In this document: positions 5,235 to 9,200 of the stretch, piece after piece
Layout: each line of letters opens with the position of its first letter
Numbering within the stretch: position 1 is the stretch's first letter
Origin: DATAFF01 sp036257595
Lineage (GTDB): Bacteria; Pseudomonadota; Alphaproteobacteria; Rhizobiales; Aestuariivirgaceae
Assembly: GCA_036257595.1 (NCBI GenBank)
Contig: DATAFF010000072.1
Span: 1 to 9,200, forward strand
Direction of reading: 5' to 3'
Length of the DNA: 9,200 nucleotides
The notes under the pieces: generated by a model
Databases searched by the model: none
What the model was told of the DNA's origin: nothing
The model's input: the letters and a program-made list of their open reading frames with translations, nothing else
Made by a program: the position numbers and the translations under genes

Positions 5235-6560
5235 TCAAAGCCGCTCGATGCGGATCATGCGGGGTTTTCCAGCGGAATGACCTTCGTTTTCGATCTTTTC
5301 CAAGGCCGTCCGCATGGCGCTTTCGAGCGTGTCGTGGGTGATCAGGATGAACGGCGCGGTCTGCCTCTTCCGCCGCTCGCCATCGCTCAGCCCCGAAAGC
5401 GATGGTCCACGCTGCACGATGCTCTCAATCGAGATGTTCTCGCCCGCCAGAAGCCGCGCCACCGCCGCCACCTCGCCAGGGCGGTCATAAAGCTCGAGCG
5501 CCACATAATAGCCGCCCTCATGCGCCCGCATCGCCGCCCGCCGGCACGGCATCAGCGCCTCGGCCGGCACCCCGAAGGCCGGCGATCTTGCGCCGCGCGC
5601 AATGTCGCAAATATCGGCGATGACGCTCGACGCCGTGGGGTGGCTGCCGGCGCCCTTGCCCTCGAGCATCAGGTCGCCCGACATGTCGGCCTTGACCACC
5701 ACCGCATTGTCGACGCCTTCGACATCGGCGATCGGCGTGCCTTTCGGCACCAGCGTGGGATGGACCCGCTGCTCCACCCCGTCCTCGGTCAGCGCTGCGA
5801 CACCGAGGAGCTTGATGCGATAGCCGAGCTCGTCGGCATTGACGATGTCGGCCCGGGTGATGCTCTCGATGCCTTCGATATAGATCGATTCGAGGGAGAT
5901 CTCGGTGCCGAAGGCGAGCGAGGTCAGAATCGCCAGCTTATGGGCGGTGTCGAATCCGCCAATGTCGAAACTGGGATCGGCCTCGGCATAGCCGAGCCGC
6001 TGCGCCTCGCGCAGCACATCGGCAAATTCCGCCCCCTCCGACGACATCCTCGTGAGAATGAAGTTGCAGGTGCCGTTGAGAATGCCGAACACCCGGCGGA
6101 CGCGATTGCCCGACAGGCTCTCGCGCAGCGTCTTGACGATCGGGATGGCGCCGGCGACCGATGCCTCGAAGGCCAGTGCCACGCCGGCCCGGTCGGCGAG
6201 CCTGGCGAGCGCCAGCCCATGATGGGCGATCAGCGCCTTATTGGCGGTGACGACCGGCTTGCCGGCCTTGAGTGCCGCCTCGACGGCCGCCTTGGCCGGA
6301 TCCCCCTCGCCGCCCATCAGCTCGACGAAAAGGTCGATGTCCGGCGCCCGCGCCAGCATCACTGGGTCGTCATGCCAGGCGACCCGCGCCAGATCGTGCT
6401 CGCCCCGGCGCTTGTCGCGCGCGCGTGCCGAAACCCCGGCAAGCGCGATCGGCCGGCCGGCCCGCGCCGAGATCATCGCCTCATGAATCTTCAGGGCGTC
6501 GAGAACGCCGGTGCCAACCGTGCCGAGCCCGGCGATGCCGATGCGCAGGGGTCGCTGCAT
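5235..6560 (-). CDS. hom: Homoserine dehydrogenase with C-terminal ACT domain
   Basis: The enzyme reduces aspartate semialdehyde to homoserine with NAD(P)H, the branch step toward threonine, methionine and isoleucine. Its 441 residues begin with a Rossmann fold, GLGTVG (11–16). Next come the family signature PVVTANKALIA with K108, GILNGTCNFIL, and the catalytic segment DPSFDIGGFDTAHKL with D204 and K208, spaced like the catalytic Asp and Lys of yeast homoserine dehydrogenase. An ACT domain starts near residue 351 (YYVALELYDRPGEV), as in monofunctional enzymes feedback-controlled by threonine. It is not fused to aspartokinase. The ATG has GGAG 6 nt upstream. It is the first gene of hom–glpX–recJ, behind a candidate promoter. 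The roughly 33-nt predicted leader shows no room for a threonine-rich attenuator peptide, so control is more likely allosteric. Confidence 0.96.
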   Translation of the reverse strand: MQRPLRIGIAGLGTVGTGVLDALKIHEAMISARAGRPIALAGVSARARDKRRGEHDLARVAWHDDPVMLARAPDIDLFVELMGGEGDPAKAAVEAALKAGKPVVTANKALIAHHGLALARLADRAGVALAFEASVAGAIPIVKTLRESLSGNRVRRVFGILNGTCNFILTRMSSEGAEFADVLREAQRLGYAEADPSFDIGGFDTAHKLAILTSLAFGTEISLESIYIEGIESITRADIVNADELGYRIKLLGVAALTEDGVEQRVHPTLVPKGTPIADVEGVDNAVVVKADMSGDLMLEGKGAGSHPTASSVIADICDIARGARSPAFGVPAEALMPCRRAAMRAHEGGYYVALELYDRPGEVAAVARLLAGENISIESIVQRGPSLSGLSDGERRKRQTAPFILITHDTLESAMRTALEKIENEGHSAGKPRMIRIERL

Positions 6561-6600
6561 GGGGAACTCCGAAACGCTGAATCAACCGCGAACAGGTGCC

Positions 6601-6629
6601 CTTATGGATCGCCCCGCGGCGCTTTTCAA
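6601..6629 (-). promoter_or_regulatory. Candidate promoter of the hom–glpX–recJ operon
   Basis: On the minus strand TTGAAA (6629–6624, five of six to -35) is followed by a 17-nt spacer and CATAAG (6606–6601, four of six to -10). It would start transcription near 6594, leaving a short leader of about 33 nt before the hom ATG. It is the best match in the 178-bp divergent intergenic region. I could not resolve a comparably good promoter for the plus-strand GFA gene. Confidence 0.5.
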
Positions 6630-6738
6630 GGAAAGCTCGCCGACCGGCTGCCGCTTCACGGTTCCTTTGCGGCTTTCATGTATTTCCCCTCGCGGTGGCA
6701 GGAAAATGCGTTAGATTCAACAACGAACGGAGGCGACC

Positions 6739-7149
6739 ATGGCAAGGTTCACCGGCGGTTGCCTGTGCGGTGCAATCCGCTACGAGGCCGACGGCGAGCC
6801 CGTCACGGCCGGCGCCTGCCATTGCCGCGACTGCCAATATGTCTCGGGCGGCGGCCCGGCCCATGTGCTGGTCATGGCGGCGAGCGACGTCAAAATGACC
6901 AAGGGCGAGCCGCGGATCTATTTCAGCCTGTCGGAAGCAGGACACACGGTGGGTCGTTCTTTCTGCGAGGATTGCGGCACGCCGATCTTTGCCCAGAACG
7001 CCGCCCGGCCCGGCTTTCTATCGATCAAGGCGGGAACGTTGGACGACCCCTCGCTTTATCGTCAAAGAGGCCATATCTGGGTGAAATCGGCGCCACCATG
7101 GCATCATATCGACCCCGCGCTTCCGACCATCAAAGGTGACCCTATTTGA
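6739..7149 (+). CDS. GFA / CENP-V-family zinc protein (glutathione-dependent formaldehyde-activating-like)
   Basis: A 136-residue protein with the compact beta-rich zinc fold of the GFA family. Its cysteines fall in the expected sets: GGCLCG (C8, C10), CHCRDC (C27, C29, C32) and FCEDCGTPIF (C76, C79). These seven are the known zinc ligands and nearby thiols of the family. The founding member, Gfa of Paracoccus denitrificans, was described as speeding glutathione–formaldehyde adduct formation, but that activity has been questioned. Most homologues have no proven function, so a formaldehyde role here would be a guess. A GGAGG ribosome site lies 5 nt before the ATG. The stop codon overlaps the phaC start by 4 bp, so expression is probably tied to PHA synthesis. 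It diverges from hom. It is full length with nothing broken. Confidence 0.88.
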   Translation: MARFTGGCLCGAIRYEADGEPVTAGACHCRDCQYVSGGGPAHVLVMAASDVKMTKGEPRIYFSLSEAGHTVGRSFCEDCGTPIFAQNAARPGFLSIKAGTLDDPSLYRQRGHIWVKSAPPWHHIDPALPTIKGDPI

Positions 7150-8984
7150 CCGCCCTCCTGAAACCCAGCCCCATGTCCGAGATCAAACCTCAGCTGCCAA
7201 GCGATTATCGGCTGACCGACCCGGCCGCCTTCCTGCGCAATATGGGACGGGCGATTGAGAAAGCCGGTGAGATCGTCACCGCCATTTCGGAGAACCGCGA
7301 CGGCCCGACCGAGGTGGCGCCCGGCTCGACCCTGCAGTTCGAGGCCGCCATCCGCGCCTTTGGCGAGATATTCCAATCTTATCTCAAACATCCCGACAAG
7401 CTGATCGATGCGCAATTCGAGCTATGGCGCATGCATGCCCGGCTGTGGGACAGCGCCTGGAAGCGTTTTCTTGGCGAGCCCGTCGAACCGGTGGTGCGCC
7501 CGGACGCCAGCGACAAGCGCTTCCTCGATCCCGACTGGGAGCAGAACCAGGTTTTCGATTTCCTGAAGCAGTCCTATCTGCTGACGGTGCGCTGGGCCCA
7601 GGACATGGTCACTGGGGCCGAGGTCAGCGATCCGCACACCAAGCACAAGGCGCGCTTCTATGTCGAGCAGATCTCCAACGCGCTGGCGCCTTCCAACTTC
7701 GCCCTGACCAATCCCGAGGTGCTGAAGCTCACCCTTGCCACCAATGGCGAGAACCTGGTCGAGGGGATGGAGAACCTTGCCCGCGACATCGCGGCCGGCG
7801 GCGGCCAGCTGCGCATCCGTCAGACCGACTTCGGCGCCTTCGAGGTCGGCAGCAATCTCGCCACCACGCCGGGCAAGGTCATCTTCCAGAACGAGCTGAT
7901 GCAGCTTCTGCAATATGCTCCGGCAACCGAGATGGTCTATCGCCGGCCCCTGCTCATCGTCCCGCCCTGGATCAACAAGTTCTACATATTGGATCTGAAT
8001 CCCCGCAAATCCTTCATCAAATGGGCAGTCGAGCAGGGCTTCACCGTCTTCGTCCTGTCATGGGTCAACCCGCATGAAGCCTTGGCCGCCAAGACCTTCA
8101 CCGACTATATGCGCGAGGGCATTCTCGAGGCCCTCGCCGCCATCGAGAAGGCGACCGGCGAGAAGGAGGTGAATGCCATCGGCTATTGCATCGGCGGCAC
8201 CCTGCTTGCCGGAACGCTCGGCTACCTGGCCGCCAGGAAGGACCGCCGCATCACCTCGGCAACCTTCTTCGCCTCGCAGGTCGATTTCGAGCTTGCCGGC
8301 GACCTTCGGGTGTTCGTCGATGAATCGCAGCTCAGGGGCGTCGAGCACCAGATGGCGGAGCGCGGTTATCTCGAAGGCAAGCAGATGGCGCAGGCCTTCA
8401 ACATGCTGCGCTCGAACGACCTGATCTGGTCCTATGTCGTCAACAACTACCTCAAGGGGCGCGATCCCCTGCCCTTCGATCTCCTCTATTGGAACGCCGA
8501 CTCGACGCGCATGCCTGCGGCGACCCATGCCTATTATCTGCGCGAGTGCTATCTCAACAACAGCCTGACCAAGGGTGAGTTGGAGCTCGACGGGGTCCGC
8601 ATCGATCTCAAGAAGGTGAAGATCCCGATCTACAATCTCGGCACCCGCGAGGATCACATCGCGCCGCTTGCCTCGGTGTTCCGCATCGGCAAAGCGCTGG
8701 GCAGCGACTGCCGGCTGGTGGTGGCGGGCTCGGGCCATATTGCCGGCGTGGTGAACCCGCCGGCGGCGCGCAAATATCAATATTGGACCAACGACAAGGG
8801 CGCGCCGACCATCGATGCCTGGCTCGCCGGCGCCACCGAGCATCAGGGCTCCTGGTGGCCCGACTGGCTGACCTGGGTGAGCAAGCGCTCCGGCGGCAAG
8901 GTCAAGGCCCGCATCCCCGGCGATGGCGCGCTCGAGCCGATCGAGGATGCCCCGGGGTCGTATGTCAAGGTGAGGGGGGATTGA
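7146..8984 (+). CDS. phaC: Class I poly(3-hydroxyalkanoate) synthase PhaC
   Basis: PhaC polymerises (R)-3-hydroxyacyl-CoA, mainly 3-hydroxybutyryl-CoA, into polyester storage granules and works at the granule surface. The 612-residue length fits the single-subunit class I type. An N-terminal domain, with RFYVEQISNALAPSNFALTNP, precedes an alpha/beta-hydrolase core. The lipase-like box GYCIGG holds the nucleophile C348. D503 (in GTREDHI) and H531 (in GSGHIAGVVNPP) complete the triad; their 28-residue spacing equals that of D480/H508 in Ralstonia eutropha. The start shown is TTG overlapping the preceding TGA, with AAAGG about 9 nt upstream. An ATG at 7173 would shorten the protein by 9 residues and cannot be excluded. 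No phaA, phaB, phaP or phaR lies in the window. A strong repeat hairpin follows the stop by 3 bp. Confidence 0.96.
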   Translation: MTALLKPSPMSEIKPQLPSDYRLTDPAAFLRNMGRAIEKAGEIVTAISENRDGPTEVAPGSTLQFEAAIRAFGEIFQSYLKHPDKLIDAQFELWRMHARLWDSAWKRFLGEPVEPVVRPDASDKRFLDPDWEQNQVFDFLKQSYLLTVRWAQDMVTGAEVSDPHTKHKARFYVEQISNALAPSNFALTNPEVLKLTLATNGENLVEGMENLARDIAAGGGQLRIRQTDFGAFEVGSNLATTPGKVIFQNELMQLLQYAPATEMVYRRPLLIVPPWINKFYILDLNPRKSFIKWAVEQGFTVFVLSWVNPHEALAAKTFTDYMREGILEALAAIEKATGEKEVNAIGYCIGGTLLAGTLGYLAARKDRRITSATFFASQVDFELAGDLRVFVDESQLRGVEHQMAERGYLEGKQMAQAFNMLRSNDLIWSYVVNNYLKGRDPLPFDLLYWNADSTRMPAATHAYYLRECYLNNSLTKGELELDGVRIDLKKVKIPIYNLGTREDHIAPLASVFRIGKALGSDCRLVVAGSGHIAGVVNPPAARKYQYWTNDKGAPTIDAWLAGATEHQGSWWPDWLTWVSKRSGGKVKARIPGDGALEPIEDAPGSYVKVRGD

Positions 8985-8987
8985 GTA

Positions 8988-9050
8988 AGCGAATAGCGAG
9001 TAGCGAATAGAAGCCTAAACTATTCGCTATTCGCTATTCGCTATTCGCTA
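8988..9050. repeat. Heptamer tandem repeat arranged as a 23-bp inverted repeat between convergent genes
   Basis: The left arm (8988–9010) consists of AGCGAAT-type 7-bp units. A 9-nt loop follows, then the right arm, where the same heptamer in reverse complement (period TATTCGC) runs without error for 31 bp (9020–9050). Arms 8988–9010 and 9020–9042 pair over 23 bp with one exception: g9000 opposite t9030. That is a G·U pair in plus-strand RNA but an A–C mismatch in minus-strand RNA, so the fold suits the phaC transcript slightly better. The element starts 3 bp after the phaC stop, and its last three bases are the stop codon of the convergent gene. A transcription end or mRNA-stabilising role, or a REP-like dispersed repeat, is plausible. 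There is no T-run. Confidence 0.8.
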
Positions 9051-9200
9051 CTTCGTCTCCGCCGTATAAACCCCGTCCCAATCCTCCGGCGGCGGACTCT
9101 GGCGGAAGCTCTCGATCCGTTCGAGATAGAGGTCATAGAGCTTCTCGATGCCGAGCGCTCCGGCGAGATTGCGGGCAGCCTGTGCCGCCGCTGCTGCGGC
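9048..9200 (-). CDS. C-terminal 50 residues of an unidentified protein (partial)
   Basis: The minus strand is open from the window edge at 9200 to a TAG at 9050–9048, giving 50 residues. They begin with an alanine-rich helix, followed by NLAGALGIEKLYDLYLERI and ESFRQSPPPEDWDGVYTAETK at the C-terminus. Codon bias (GCC, CTC, GAG, ATC) matches the neighbouring core genes, which is the main reason to call it real. The tail looks like a soluble helix followed by a short proline-rich end. I do not recognise the family. It converges on phaC, and its stop codon belongs to the last repeat unit of the heptamer element. Confidence 0.6.
   Translation of the reverse strand, partial: AAAAAAQAARNLAGALGIEKLYDLYLERIESFRQSPPPEDWDGVYTAETK

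Noticed and set aside
4287..7139. Plus-strand open frame of 950 codons opposite glpX and hom, running into the GFA gene
   Set aside because: It is antisense to two unmistakable enzymes and full of Arg, His and Asp runs with no domain. In GC-rich genes the antisense frame often lacks stops. It also overlaps a well-supported same-strand gene.
7422..7913. Minus-strand open frames within phaC
   Set aside because: Antisense to a complete PHA synthase with catalytic triad; no independent support.
8988..9050. CRISPR-like array at the heptamer repeats
   Set aside because: Units are 7 bp, contiguous and inverted, with no spacers; this is a tandem/inverted repeat, not CRISPR.

Overview
The window looks like alphaproteobacterial chromosome, most likely Hyphomicrobiales (Rhizobiales). 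The basis is high-GC coding bias, the linked order phaC / hom–glpX–recJ (which I recall from rhizobia such as Sinorhizobium), a class I polyhydroxyalkanoate synthase and a tRNA-Glu(UUC) gene. Species cannot be told from the sequence alone.

Left part (1–2290): a gene-poor, accessory-looking stretch. It opens with the first 23 codons of a secreted protein leaving the window on the minus strand. An orphan minus-strand terminator hairpin (270–302), a perfect 12-bp palindrome (337–348), a tyrosine recombinase-like gene with a damaged active site (389–1249) and a serine recombinase fragment without its catalytic domain (1340–1672) follow. About 600 bases with no convincing gene but several clear inverted repeats (1771–1825, 1968–2000, 2115–2139, 2187–2217) then run up to the 3' end of tRNA-Glu (2291–2366, minus). 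Two decayed recombinases beside the 3' end of a tRNA fit an old, eroded integrated element, but I found no second copy of the tRNA 3' end that would mark its other border.

Centre (2390–6629, minus strand): the housekeeping operon hom–glpX–recJ. A good promoter candidate lies before hom. glpX starts at TTG behind a perfect AGGAGG, and recJ starts at GTG overlapping the glpX stop. The products are homoserine dehydrogenase (Thr/Met branch), class II fructose-1,6-bisphosphatase (gluconeogenesis) and the RecJ single-strand exonuclease. The tRNA-Glu gene lies just beyond recJ on the same strand and has its own candidate promoter.

Right part (6739–9200): divergent from hom, a small Cys-rich GFA/CENP-V-family protein overlaps the start of phaC by 4 bp, so the two are probably translationally coupled. 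phaC retains the full Cys-Asp-His triad. Between phaC and a convergent, partly visible gene lies a striking 7-bp-periodic inverted repeat. It can form a 23-bp hairpin, nearly fills the intergenic space and contributes the stop codon of the convergent gene.

I see no convincing new multi-gene system. The best leads are the heptamer hairpin after phaC, the GFA–phaC coupling and the structured, gene-less remnant next to tRNA-Glu.
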